In this document: piece by piece, positions 48,570 to 60,172 of the stretch | Layout of the letters: each line of letters opens with the position of its first letter | Numbering within the stretch: position 1 is the stretch's first letter | Assembly: GCA_000827495.1 (NCBI GenBank) | Contig: KN817561.1 | Coordinates: 62,001 to 126,000 of the forward strand | Source: Hypholoma sublateritium FD-334 SS-4 | Lineage: Eukaryota > Basidiomycota > Agaricomycetes > Agaricales > Strophariaceae | DNA: 64,000 bases | Reading direction: 5' to 3' | Translations under genes and position numbers: made by a program | The notes under the pieces: generated by a model | What the model saw: the letters and a program-made list of their open reading frames with translations, nothing else | What the model was told of the DNA's origin: nothing | Databases searched by the model: none

Positions 48570-50397
48570 GGCGATGTGGGTTGGGTGCGGGAGCGACAGT
48601 GAGGGGTTAAAAAGAAAGAATATATAGCAGACGAGACAAAGAAAGACGGAGAGAAAAGAGACCTCAGCGGACGAACGAGCGGCGTAGCGGAGAGGATGGT
48701 GGAGGGAGGGAGGGAGAGAAACGGTGCGGCCCAATAATGTAGGGAAAACTTGGCTCCATTGTCTTGGCGATCGATATCGGTGCCCCCGAGGCCCCACCAT
48801 ATTTCTGCGGCCATGTCAAGACCATGTACAAAAGCAATACAAAAGCGCACCTCGTGCTTGAGCGTGCTACCCAATCCCGTGTTTCCATGCCGCTGGCCTC
48901 CAATGCTCATGGAATAGACGATGGCTTGAGGGAAAGCTCAAGGACATGTACTCATTTTGAACTTTGAGGAATACTCGAACTGCTTGACATATCCGCTACA
49001 GATGCCGAGACATGCACGCGGACTCCGTGTACACACCAGATATCGCCGAGTTCACATTCCGCCTGTAAGAGATATACTCAAGGCAGGCACGTACGTAGCG
49101 GGTGGTGAGCGCAGCGGGGAATATGATGTATGAACGAAACCAGATGATGGACACCTTGAGGACCTGCGAGAGACATTCCAGCGAGGCAGAGTGAGGCATA
49201 TGTACTCACGGTCATTATCATTCCCTTCAGCGTGAGTCTTGAGCTTGAGGCCGAGGCTTGACATGACAGTCGACGACCATAATATTGCACGGACACAGAC
49301 AAGCTGGATGTTTCCATTTGCAGTCCGTGACGCCACTCGAACATCCTCCGCGCAAATTCTCTAAAATTCCTGTCGGCGGTCGTGGCACATTCTCTTCCAG
49401 TGAATGGTGTATTTTAGTTGCCGTATAGCCTGGGCCTGGCGGATGCCATACTCGCATACAGATTTATTAAAAGCGCTCTGTAATTCTTCTTGGTATCCCG
49501 ATGTTTCCCGAATCCTGAGCTTCTCTTCCACATATGTATTGATTCTTTTTCAACTTTCTTTCAGGGTGTACAGCTTCACGGCATGTAGATCCTACTTCAT
49601 CAAAGGCGGCGTTACTCTTACCCTTGCTTTGTCGGGAGACTTCAACAAGGTCGTGTCAATATGAAAGGCGTCCAAGATATTACACGTCAACAGGACGCCA
49701 AATTGAAATCCGGATTCCCTTCCAATAAATTGGAAGGTGGCCGCTATCCAACCACGAAGTAACGGATGTCGATGAACAGTGGTCGATAAATGGGTTAAGG
49801 AGCGATGGAAGGCAAGTCTACCAGAGTCTACCTTGCTGGCGCTCTGAGGAAGTGTGCATCGGCGGAAATTCGAAGCGAGCGCTGTCAGGCGCTGTGTGAA
49901 TCAATTGACCGTCAAAGTGGCACAAATACTTGCCAAATATGGAAAATATTACGCCAAGCTACCGGCGTTTACATCAGAACTTGGACGATTACTACCATGT
50001 TCCACAATCACTACGCCACAGCCCTGCACCCTGCATATTCAACGCGCTCGTGATGTCGCCTTGCTGCCCTTGCACACCAAATCTGAGGCAAATCGTCTTC
50101 TTTGGGCTTGCTGTGGGTGTTTCTAGGTGTTTCCCAAGCGGCGTCCACGCGCGTACCTGTCTGTAGGCGATGCTTCTGCTCAGCATCGACAACAGCAGAC
50201 AACAGCAGACGGCAACGTATCGCTAGTTTGCCGCGCAAGCACGTAGGAATCGCGGCTGACGTGAGCTGTCGTCCCTAGATAGCGGCGTCGCCTGATTAAA
50301 CCTTGTCTTATCCTGGGCCGCACCTGCTTTACTTGGACACCCGCTGCGCCAACTTAATAAACCTCCGCGCGATACGCCATCGCGGAAGCACCCCGCA
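48570..50397. other. Intergenic stretch with lyase promoter
   Basis: The first 60 bp carries the TATATA box of the lyase gene. The rest has weak open frames on the minus strand at 49,000-49,450 with no splice logic or domain. Nothing recognisable. Confidence 0.4.
48621..48626 (-). promoter_or_regulatory. TATA box of the PL14-like lyase gene
   Basis: TATATA on the minus strand, 52 bp upstream of the ATG at 48569. Confidence 0.4.
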
Positions 50398-51190
50398 ATG
50401 CCCTCTGGATCTCCGTCGACGTACTACCCGCGCAGCTCTACCTCGACGGTGCGCGGCGGTGACCTCGACCGCGACGCAGAGTCGTTCGCGTCGACGTTGA
50501 CGCTCGTGCACGAGCGGCCGTCGCTCAGCCTGGTGTTTGACAGCAATAACATCATAGGCGCGACACTGCACGCGGCGAGCGGGCCCGCATACCGCATCAC
50601 CACGAGCAACAGCGTCACCCGGACCGACATCGAGGTGCGCACGGCGGCGGGCGCGCTCGTGGCGACGGTCAAGCGGCGCGACCTCCTTCCCGACCTCGTG
50701 CTGCTCGCGCACCGCGGGGAAAAACCGCTCAAGGTCAAGAAGTGGCTCAGGCAGCCGAAGACGACGCGCCGCGAGTAAGTCTGCGTTTCTTGAAGGGTGT
50801 CCGGGCGGCGCGCTGCTGAGCACTTTCTCTTCGTGCGCCAGGTATGTCCTCGAGACGCTCGCAGGCCGGTACATCTGGCGGTCCACGTCGGCGCACCGCT
50901 TTGCCGTAGGTACCCGTCCATGTCTTAGTCGAGCCGGAGTTCATGTCCGCTTGTCTCGCTAGCTCTACGCGGAGGACGCGCCGCAGCTGCCCGTGGCGTA
51001 TGTCGACGCATTGCAGGACCCGCCGACGCTGGCGCTCGTTATTGCGGCGGGTTATGGTGACATCGAGGTTGAAGTCCTCACGTCGTTCATCATCCTCGAG
51101 AACAAGCTCCGCATGAAGGAGAAGATCGAGCAGGGCGAGCTGATGCTCGCGCTCACCGGCAACGGCATCTTTTTCAGCGCCGGGTACTGA
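50398..51190 (+). CDS. DUF6593-like (tubby-like barrel) protein
   Basis: Three exons give about 225 residues. A Ser-rich start is followed by SLSLVFDSNNIIGATLHA, AYRITTSNSVTRTDIEV, GALVATVKRRDLLPDL, a basic KPLKVKKWLRQP, YVLETLAGRYIWRSTSAHRF and LALVIAAGYGDIEVEVLTSF. The pattern of an antiparallel beta barrel with a W-R-S turn resembles the basidiomycete DUF6593 family, whose role is unknown. The two introns (GTAAGT...GCCAG and GTAGGT...GCTAG) are in phase. Third positions are extremely GC-rich, like the neighbouring genes. No signal peptide is visible, so it is probably intracellular. Confidence 0.7.
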
Positions 51191-51710
51191 TCACGGTCGC
51201 TTCCCCTCCATCGGACTCCCTCCCATCAACTCGCGATCTATCACAACCCAAGCACGTTTGTCGCTTCATACCCCTCTATACCCATGGACCGCGCCCACAG
51301 CTTTAACGACGCCACTGACGACATCCGGCGCTGTCTTCAGGTCCTCCTTGTTGTATTGTATTCGTATCCGCCGCACTCGTCGGCACTCTGTATGTATTTG
51401 TATTATTCCTCCTCTGTTAGGCACGCGCGAAGTATCACAAGCAACATGATTCATGGACTTTGCGCACACAGAATAGGACAGCCCCTTTTTACTGTTATTT
51501 CCAGCTCTCAATGTACTTTAAAGTATAGCTTATTTCAGTATATCAAGATATAGTGAATACAGGATATTTGCGTACTCGCGTGCTTTTTCCGCCGACCGCT
51601 TTTGGCGCCCACGGAGGCTAATTCCACACATCGAGTTCTCCACGCCTGCGATAATTTCCTTTTTTCCGCCGTGAATTACCTCGTCTCCCCACTTGGTTTT
51701 ACCCCATAAA
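51191..51710. other. Convergent spacer
   Basis: 3' UTRs of the DUF6593-like and rhamnose mutarotase genes. AT-rich; nothing else seen. Confidence 0.45.
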
Positions 51711-52217
51711 TCAGGCCGTTCCGTCGAACCGAAACACCTCCGGCAGCGTCTGCAAAATAAAGACAAAAAACACATCCATAAGCACAATATCCCCACACTC
51801 ACACACACCCCAGCATAATTTCAACGCACCGTCCACCACTCCTCGTCCCCGCCGCTCCCCGTCGCGGCCGGATTAAAGCTCTCCTGCAGCCCGTCGGTGA
51901 GCGCCCACCAGCGGCGCGTCTCCGCGTCCTCGCCTACGCGGCGCATGTCGCCCGCGAAGTCCGTGCCCGTGTACGTAAAGTGGGCGACGAGCAGCCCGAG
52001 CGCCGCCGCGTGGTGGATCGTGTAGTCCGTGATGTGTGCGCGCGCGAGCGCGGCGAGGACACCGGGCCAGGGGGCGGCGTGCAGTCGGGTGTACTCGGCC
52101 TCCGCGCCGGGCTTGAGCTGTGTAATGGGGGTGGGGGCGGTGAGAAGGCTGTGGGTGCGCAGGGAGGTCGCTGACCTTGATTATCTGGCACACGCGTTTG
52201 GGGGCGGGGGCGGACAT
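51711..52217 (-). CDS. L-rhamnose mutarotase
   Basis: It interconverts the alpha and beta anomers of L-rhamnose in rhamnose use. Three exons give about 122 residues: RVCQIIK, then (after a GTCAGC...CACAG intron) LKPGAEAEYTRLHAAPWPG, ITDYTIHHAAALGLLVAHF, TRRWWALTDGLQESFNP and, after a GTGCGT...TGCAG intron, WWTTLPEVFRFDGTA. The family's catalytic set is visible: His in TRLH, Tyr in ITDYTIH, and the WW pair in TRRWW. Length and single domain match RhaM/DUF718 proteins. The first start is the ATG at 52217. The only nearby sugar-related gene is the PL14-like lyase, 3 kb away; whether the two belong to one use is unknown. Confidence 0.9.
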
Positions 52218-52432
52218 GGGTGCGGGAGATGAAGATCGTTTGCGAGGCAGATTAGATTATGGTCTATAATTAGACAGCTGATCACTGACCGCTGAACGCC
52301 AGGAAGAGGTTTCTTTTCAGCCTGAGCAAGTCCAAGGCTGATAGGACCTTGAGCATTTGATTCGGTGATATCTGTGCTCGAGAGGACTACTGAAGCCGTT
52401 AGGCACAGGGATATGCCCATACCTATTAAATA

Positions 52433-53369
52433 TCATACAGGGCTCAGCCACGATGCTCTAATCTGATTGAGCTCGTGTGCGGTAAGCTGCCTCGACTCCA
52501 AAATCTCGTACACTGGGTCCTCATCCACTTCTACTGGGTCCTCATATCCTTCCAGAACTATAACCTGTATTTGTGCTTCCTCCGTGGCGCTATTGTGTTC
52601 CCGTTCGTTCGCGGTAAATTGCCCCGACTGCAAGGCCGCGAGGGGGTTTGACCCATACATTAGGTATGCGTTCTCGTAGGGCCCGAAGTCGACAACAACT
52701 GGCTCAAACCCGAGAGGGAAGGTGGAGGATGGTTCGCTGAAGCTCGGCAGTGTTGTTATCTGGATTAGGCCACTGGTGGTGTGCACCTCGCGCGTACGAG
52801 GTACACGTCGTTTTCGGCCAGTGCGGCTACCCAGAAAAGAAAAGATTCGCGAAAGTGACCAGCGTTGTGGCGCTTTGCTATCGTCCGCTGCGGGCGTTGG
52901 CTGAGCCAGAGAAGTGGCGTCATCTTCCTCCGTCGTCCCCACCCCTACGTCGCGGTATTGCACGGAAGCACTCCAGAGAGTGGAGCCCGCGTCCTCCCCT
53001 CGAGCTATGCCTTCAATGTCGATGCAGCGAGTGCATCGCGAGATACGCAGAGCATTCGTGCCGTGTGCCGAGACATTGCTATCCGGGTACGCGAAATCAC
53101 CAGTTGATCGTCGCCGGGTGTGCGCGCGAGCGCGTAGGTAGTCCTGGAGCTCCGGTTCAGACAGCGGCTCAGGGGGCTATTTACGAGAGTGTACGGCAGC
53201 ATAACCACACCAGGCGAGGGTCGGCTTAATTTGAAGTAGGCGAGTGTAGGTCTGCTGATTCCCGTAGTGAACGTAAGTGCATTATTATCAGCGCGCTCAC
53301 CCCTGGGTCAGATTTATATAGATAACTCACCTGAGTGACTGAACGAAGTGGCGATGAACTGGGCTTCAT
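52433..53369 (-). CDS. Hypothetical protein, about 260 residues
   Basis: No family is recognised. The minus strand is open from 53176 to 52433 (248 codons including stop). A short exon at 53369-53331 (MKPSSSPLRSVTQ) ends in a GTGAGT donor; splicing to an acceptor (AAATAG) at 53177 gives SVTQPPEPLSEPEL in phase through an intron of about 154 bp. This is longer than most here, so it is less sure. An in-frame TAG lies inside it. The protein has a basic middle (FSFLGSRTGRKRRVPRT, a likely nuclear signal) and an acidic end (LEGYEDPVEVDEDPVYEI). Two stretches, LQSGQFTANE and LESRQLTAHE, look like an internal duplication. Confidence 0.55.
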
Positions 53370-54350
53370 TTAAGCGATATTGTGGGTTTATATATTCCAA
53401 AATCTCCTGACACAGACGAGCAAGAAAACTGGGAAATCGATGAGGGAACAAAGGGCGATTGTTAAGAGGCTGGACAGCGTGGGCTCGCGGGAGCATTTGT
53501 CATGAGTGCATGCTAAAGGGCTCTTGTGGCAAGTATACAACCACTCTGCACGAAGCTTGCGCATTATGTGCGCGCGAGCGCGCTGTCGACACCCATGATG
53601 CGGCAGGCGCGCGTTGAGTGAGTGCGTGCCGGCCCGCCGAGGCCCAGCACCTTGGGTTCCAGAGATAGATCGTAGTACCTAGACGCCCATAGATGGGCCG
53701 CAGTAGATCTTCGCAGAATAAAAAAACTGTGACAGGAGTCTCTGATGAACTTGGTGAAAATGGCCAGGCCACCAGTAGGATTAATCCAAAACATGGGCCC
53801 GTGGATCTTCGCAAAGCAAAAAAAGAACCAGGATGGCAGGAGTCTCTGATGAACTCAGTGAGAAGGACAATAGAAGTAGAATGAATCGAGCACCGTTCGC
53901 CTGAAAAATGTTACTAGATGGAATCGACGGTAGCGTCTTCCTGGATTGGGCGCTATCAAGCACCTGTGATAAGACGCTGCGGGCCACGTAGTCAATTCCT
54001 CGAAGACTGCCACGGCTGAGCCAAGGAGGGGATTTCCTTAATGGCCGTACAAGTGGCCGGCGGAACGAGCAGCGGGCGCATGAAACTAGTTTTACGAGGC
54101 ATGAAGCGCATATCTAGCTGGCGACGGGGTGATAGCGATTATGGCTATGTCGTTTTTTGGTTTCATGATGGAGTTGTACAAGAGCGCTTCGATCGGCCGC
54201 ACGGCAGACAGGGGCGCTGAGTTTAAAGCGAACGCACACTCTCCCCGCATTATTTCGAGCTCCGCTGCCGCTGTCTCTCCCTCACTACACTCAACACCAG
54301 CACGCACTCGCTTTCTATCTCATCTTCCTTAATATCGCTCATATATTACC
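53370..54350. other. Intergenic stretch with a tandem duplication
   Basis: Upstream regions of the hypothetical protein and the divergent Rab gene. It contains the imperfect tandem repeat at 53693-53872 described separately; open frames here are not supported by splice sites. Confidence 0.45.
53693..53872. repeat. Imperfect tandem duplication, period about 98-100 bp
   Basis: Copy 1 (from 53693) and copy 2 (from 53793) share ATGGGCC, GATCTTCGCA, an A-rich run, CAGGAGTCTCTGATGAACT and GTGA in the same order, with point differences and small indels. Confidence 0.75.
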
Positions 54351-55441
<1,091 letters not shown>

Positions 55442-55967
55442 AGCGCGACTTACGCTTCCTTGTTTTTCGTTCTGGATGGATCGTATGGGATATTCCCGTT
55501 TTGTAGCGCATCTGTGGAGGGACATGTTCTCAGGATGTACTAAGTATCATAGCTATTTCTTCTTCCTTGTTCATATATAATTATTGCCGTCCCTCGCGCC
55601 GCATTTCGAATGGACAACGGAGCGAGACTCCGGACTGCGGACGTGCGCGCAGAGGACGGCGAGCCCTTGTCTTGAGGGCTTGAGCACAGATACTACATAT
55701 TTGAAGGACACTGCGAGTGGTGTTGGGCCTTCCCCCACCGTGGCGTCAAGCTCTCGAGAATGCACAGCCCTCGGAATTGGCCTGACAAGGTCGGTTCCTG
55801 GCGCCGAGGCTATAAATGCTCTCTTCATGAATCCTGCACGAGTGTACCACGAGTCGGCCTTCTACAGGTCGTCCGTCCAATGAACTCTGCGGCCTGAGCG
55901 GGATCTCGCTGTCAACTGGCTCGTGTTCTCTCTAACCTTACTACCGCCACCATACACCCTGTCCTCG
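55442..55967. other. Spacer between Rab and F-box genes
   Basis: Probably the 3' UTR of the Rab gene and the F-box promoter. An open frame at 55,584-55,883 has no domain and is not counted as a gene. Confidence 0.4.
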
Positions 55968-57659
55968 ATGAACTCGGTCGCCTGCGTCGCCCCCCACTCT
56001 TCGCTTGCTGAGGGCCATGTCAAAGAAGTGTCGATAATGTCAACAACCATGGAAGAGGCCAAGCCCGCCGCACTGGCGGTTGCTGAAAGAGGGTGCAAGG
56101 GCCCTGCGGCAGCAAGCCCCCTAGAATTCGAGTCCATTCGCGAAGGGATGGTGAAAGAGGGCACACCGCCGGGGCAATGCGTGCCCGCTCAGGAGGCAGG
56201 GGTTAACGTTAGCGCCTTCACGAATGTCCCAAACGAAATCCTGATCCAGATACTGGAGTACATCACGGACGACGAGCACATCTTCGCGCTCGCGCGCGTG
56301 TCGCGGCGTCTGCACTACGCCGCACTGCCTGTCTTCCTCGCGCGCAAGGCGTGCGGCGTGCGCCCTGCCGACCAGCTCGTCACAGGAAGCTACAACGCGC
56401 GCGACGCGCTCCGGGGGATCCGCATAGCACTCTTCCGTCCGGCGCTCGCGCGTCTCTACTTCACCGTCGACTGCCGCAAGACGGATGCGGCGCTCAGCGC
56501 CGAGATTGGGGTGCTGGCCAGTGCGCTGGTGAAGCTGTCGGTGCTGCGGGAGATGGTAATCAGCTTCCGCGACACGAGCGCTTGCGGGGCGGAGACATAC
56601 GGCTTCTTGGGCGCGCTGTCGACCGCGTCGCTTGCTGCGCTCCTCGACGCCGTGCGTGACGTCGGCTGCCGGCGTGTCACCGTCCGCCATTGTGGTTCGC
56701 AGAACCCTGCCCTGGAGCACCTCAGCGCAGGCCTCGAGAACGCGCACGGTACGACGCGCAGCTTGTCTGGGTGGCTTCTCCAGCGCATCGTGGATAGCAT
56801 CATGCCCGCGCCCGCGCCGACCGTGCGGAACCCCAACCTCAAAGTGTTCCACCTGTATTCACCCATGGCGTTCCACCCACACTTGTACGATTGGACCATG
56901 GAGACGCTGAACCACGCCGCGCTCGACACCCTGTCCATCTCTGAACAGCAGGGCACGGCGCCTCGCGTTTGGGAGCTCGTCCTCCCGCGCGTCCGCATCC
57001 CAGCTCTCGCAGTGCTGGCGCTCGACTTCGCCGCGATCGATACCACAACGCTGCTCGCGTTCCTCGCGCGGCACCCGCACCTCCGCGCGCTACATATCGC
57101 GCGCAACTTCATCCCGCCCACTGTAGTGTCCCCGCGGCGCATCGGCAAGGCGCTCGTTGGGCTGACGCACCTCGCGGCGCCGCCGCATTGGCTGGAGTAC
57201 CTGCTGTCGACGCCGGGTGCACTTCCCGCGCTAACGTCTGCCCGTGTGCTCGTCTACGTCCCCGCGGGCAGGCGTATCGACTTCGCCGCGTTCGACGGCG
57301 CGCTCAAGGGCTCCTTAGCGCGCCTCGCGACCCTCAAGGAAGTCTGGCTGTCGCTCGCCGTCGGCGCTGCATCGTCCGACTGGGTATCGCGATGGAGTCC
57401 AGCTGCCGGTGGCGTGCCCCCGCTCTGTGCGCTCGTTACGCGCATGGACGTATCGGTGAAGGTGTATTTGCTACCGCCCATGCTGGCGGCGCGCCTGCCT
57501 GCGTGGCTAACTCAATTCCCGCTGCTGAGGCGTTTTGAGTTGCTGCTTCTGGCGAAGCAGGCAGACGACGCGCCAGCGCGCGCGGAGCTGGCGCGTGCGA
57601 TCGCGCGGGCGTGTCCCCGGAGTGACTCTGTGGAGTTCGGAATTATGCAGGATTTGTGA
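55968..57659 (+). CDS. F-box protein
   Basis: A single-exon gene, GC-rich in third positions. Starting at the ATG at 55968 (a later ATG at 56037 is possible) it gives 563 residues. An F-box lies at about residues 85-120 (FTNVPNEILIQILEYITDDE, ALARVSRRLHYAALPV), the motif that binds Skp1 in SCF ubiquitin ligases. The rest is leucine-rich with irregular repeats (LREMVISF, LAVLALDF, LRALHIARNF, LTHLAAPP, LKEVWLSL), as in agaricomycete F-box proteins that expand in number. No other domain is seen. The substrate is unknown. The lack of introns in a genome where most genes have many is notable and may mean retrotransposed or recently duplicated origin. Confidence 0.8.
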   Translation: MNSVACVAPHSSLAEGHVKEVSIMSTTMEEAKPAALAVAERGCKGPAAASPLEFESIREGMVKEGTPPGQCVPAQEAGVNVSAFTNVPNEILIQILEYITDDEHIFALARVSRRLHYAALPVFLARKACGVRPADQLVTGSYNARDALRGIRIALFRPALARLYFTVDCRKTDAALSAEIGVLASALVKLSVLREMVISFRDTSACGAETYGFLGALSTASLAALLDAVRDVGCRRVTVRHCGSQNPALEHLSAGLENAHGTTRSLSGWLLQRIVDSIMPAPAPTVRNPNLKVFHLYSPMAFHPHLYDWTMETLNHAALDTLSISEQQGTAPRVWELVLPRVRIPALAVLALDFAAIDTTTLLAFLARHPHLRALHIARNFIPPTVVSPRRIGKALVGLTHLAAPPHWLEYLLSTPGALPALTSARVLVYVPAGRRIDFAAFDGALKGSLARLATLKEVWLSLAVGAASSDWVSRWSPAAGGVPPLCALVTRMDVSVKVYLLPPMLAARLPAWLTQFPLLRRFELLLLAKQADDAPARAELARAIARACPRSDSVEFGIMQDL

Positions 57660-58222
57660 TCGTTTTTTGGAAAGTTTTTTGACTGGGCTGTGCTAGACTT
57701 TTGTGCTGACTTTTGTGCTTTCTTGTACATAGTGGATATTCAAGTTCGTAATTGTTTTCGTTTAGTAGGTTTTCAGGCAACTTGGTGTATTATTGTATGT
57801 GTACGAGCATGGTGTACTTACCCTTCATAATAATGTTCTTGAGTTCTGAGCAAGTTCCGGGCATGTTGAAGACCTTGAAGTGTTTGTGTACTGACGAGTT
57901 CGTCCAAAAGTAATTTACCGACGATCGGTGTTCAGGCAACGCGCAGTCGACTCTTCTTGTCCATATCGACTGCACTGCCTGCATGGGCCAGTCGAAGAGT
58001 GACCACTGACAGCCTCGATGCAGGCCGGCGCTTCCTTTTCCCGGCGATCAGCGCTCCGGCATCGTGACCGAACGCAGCAGCACTTGCCAAGGACTGGCAC
58101 TGCTTCAACGTTTGAACGGCAAATAGCCGCCGCCGTTTCTTTCTCTGCTACTCCCATCTCGACTTACGTCCTCGCCATATCGACCTATCCCCTCAATACC
58201 CACCTACCCCACGATACCCGCA
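57660..58222. other. Spacer between F-box and M50B-like genes
   Basis: 3' UTR of the F-box gene and promoter of the M50B-like gene. A T/C-rich stretch (58,120-58,210) precedes the ATG. No gene seen. Confidence 0.45.
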
Positions 58223-59715
58223 ATGCCCCATGTCGGCCTTGACGGACTGAACAGTGCTGCGGCATTCCATCCCGGGCCAGTGCAGCTGTTCGTGCGCGAT
58301 TTCCAGTCACGGGTGACGCCAAACGAGACGCAGCGGAACACGCTGATCGTTGCAGGGGTCTATTTCATTGTTATTGCTATTCTCTGGTGCGCCTTCATGA
58401 ATTCAGGTTGGAGGCTGCAGCAGTTGACGCTGGAGGTGCGCTTTGCAGGCATGTACCCTTCTTGAACCGCATCTGTGAGTGGCATTTCTGTGGCGATGGG
58501 AACTTGGCTGATGCTTTGGACGGCAGTATACCCCTTCAAGTGAGTAGCGCTTAATCTGTGCCACTTACATGCGCGGCGACTGACTGCGAACAGACTCTTG
58601 ACTGTCGGATTCCATGAGGTATGCCCAGCACAGATACCGCTCACGAAAGATAGTTCTGACTGCATTGTTGCCGCATAGATGAGCCACGCCTTCGTCGGCG
58701 TGCTGACGTGCGCGTCGATCCACTCTATAGAACTCGATCGTGAGTTTCTCGTTCGCTGCAGTTTCTGACGCTATCTCACGCATATGCGCCAAATCTAGCC
58801 GACGAGGGCGGCGCGACGAGCATGTCCGGCGGGATCGCGTGGCTCACGCTACCCGCAGGCTATTTGGGCTCGTCCTTCATCGGCGCAGCGCTCATCGCGT
58901 GTGGCTTCGACACGAACGCGAGCAAGGTTGCCTCGCTCGTTCTAGCCGTCTTCTTCCTCTTCACGCTCTGGTGGGCGCGGAAGAATCTCCTGTGCGTCGC
59001 CCGTCGCACAACTGTCTAGCGAGTACTAAAGAGACTGCTTCTCTTATTTTAGATCCTGGGTGCTGATTTTAGGCATGTCGGGCTTGATCGTCGCGTTCTG
59101 GTTCATCGCAGAGGGCGTCGCACTGCGCTATTTGGTCGGTCCTCTTAAAAGTACACATATGCGCGCATATATTCATGTCAGTTCACCAGGTGCTTTTCAT
59201 CGGCGTCATGTCATGCATGTACGTCCTCTGGGATGTTGTTGGTTCGTTTATTCTTCACTGGCCCATGTGAGCATGTTTGACTTGGCGTTTTCACCATTAG
59301 ATGATACGCTGGCTCGCAAAATCAACACATCCGATGCTTCTGAATTCGCGCGCATCTGCGGATGCTGTCCCTCTCGAGGTCAGTCGTCATCTTATACAAA
59401 CTTGCGCCAATTTTTAAAAAGTTGTACAGTATGGGGCTTCATCTGGCTGATAATCGCGTTCTGCTTTTTTGCGGCTGGCATCCTCGTGGGACTGGTGGCT
59501 TTCAAGGTAAGCAGACGCGAGACCGACGTCTTCTTCCGTGCATAGCGACCAACTACATCTTCCAGGATACTGCAGCCCAGCAGAAAGCTGATGCTGCCGA
59601 TTTCCTGCCAGTCCCGGGCTCGAAAAGCAGCGCCGCCCTGTCGCTGAACCCCACCAACTCATTCCTTGAGTTTGGTATACCCATCCTACTGTGTGCGATA
59701 GGCTCTATGATATAG
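58223..59715 (+). CDS. Peptidase M50B-like multi-pass membrane protein
   Basis: A membrane metallopeptidase-like protein. The zinc motif HEMSH is read as GFHEMSHAFVGVL, with an intron between HE and M. Transmembrane segments are evident: NTLIVAGVYFIVIAILW, GGIAWLTLPAGYLGSSFIGA, VASLVLAVFFLFTLWW, ILGMSGLIVAFWFIAEG, and GFIWLIIAFCFFAAGILVGL near the C-terminus. Length is about 260 residues after removing the introns. Short introns are placed with phase checks up to DDTLARKI; in the last third some splices are less certain. The M50B-like family in fungi is uncharacterised; by motif it may cut within the membrane, but no substrate is known and no PDZ domain is present. Confidence 0.8.
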
Positions 59716-60172
59716 ACCGATATTTCTTTGTATGCTTGACGGAAATGCGACTGTGTGACGATACCTTACGAGGACATGCGACATCTTCACGATCTACTTG
59801 GACTTTATATATATTATAGACTTGAATAGCATTATTTATGGTCATTGAACCAAATATTATCACTCCTCTGATTCGTTTCAGCTGAAACTTTGGAGGTCGT
59901 CACGGCGTTTAAACGTTCAAGCTTCAAGTACCAATTCCTTCGAAGAATTGAGGGATCGCACTGAAGTCATATTCTGTAACTAGATAACGGAAAAAGTAAT
60001 TACTTGTGGAGTGCAGAGTTGACGTTGATCTCCTTTTACCATTTGCCGTTAAATCACCACTTTGAAAGGAATTGCCACTCCAACTTGATGCCTGTAATCA
60101 CACCCTCGCTGTCAATTCAGATCTAATACGGGTAGCTAAATAGTGTGCTTTAGGAGTGTAATAACATACAAA
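59716..60172. other. Convergent spacer
   Basis: 3' UTRs of the M50B-like gene and ALG2; AT-rich, no feature recognised. Confidence 0.45.

Noticed and set aside
48690..48725. GGAGGGAGGGAGGGAG as a G-quadruplex
   Set aside because: Only three GGG runs close together; may form by chance in a purine-rich leader and has no supporting context.
50329..50921. Two long antisense frames opposite the DUF6593-like gene
   Set aside because: No splice logic, no domain, Arg-rich composition; the sense strand has conserved-looking strands and in-phase introns.
56456..57148. Antisense frame opposite the F-box gene
   Set aside because: Cys/Arg/Ser-rich composition typical of a shadow of a GC-rich coding strand.
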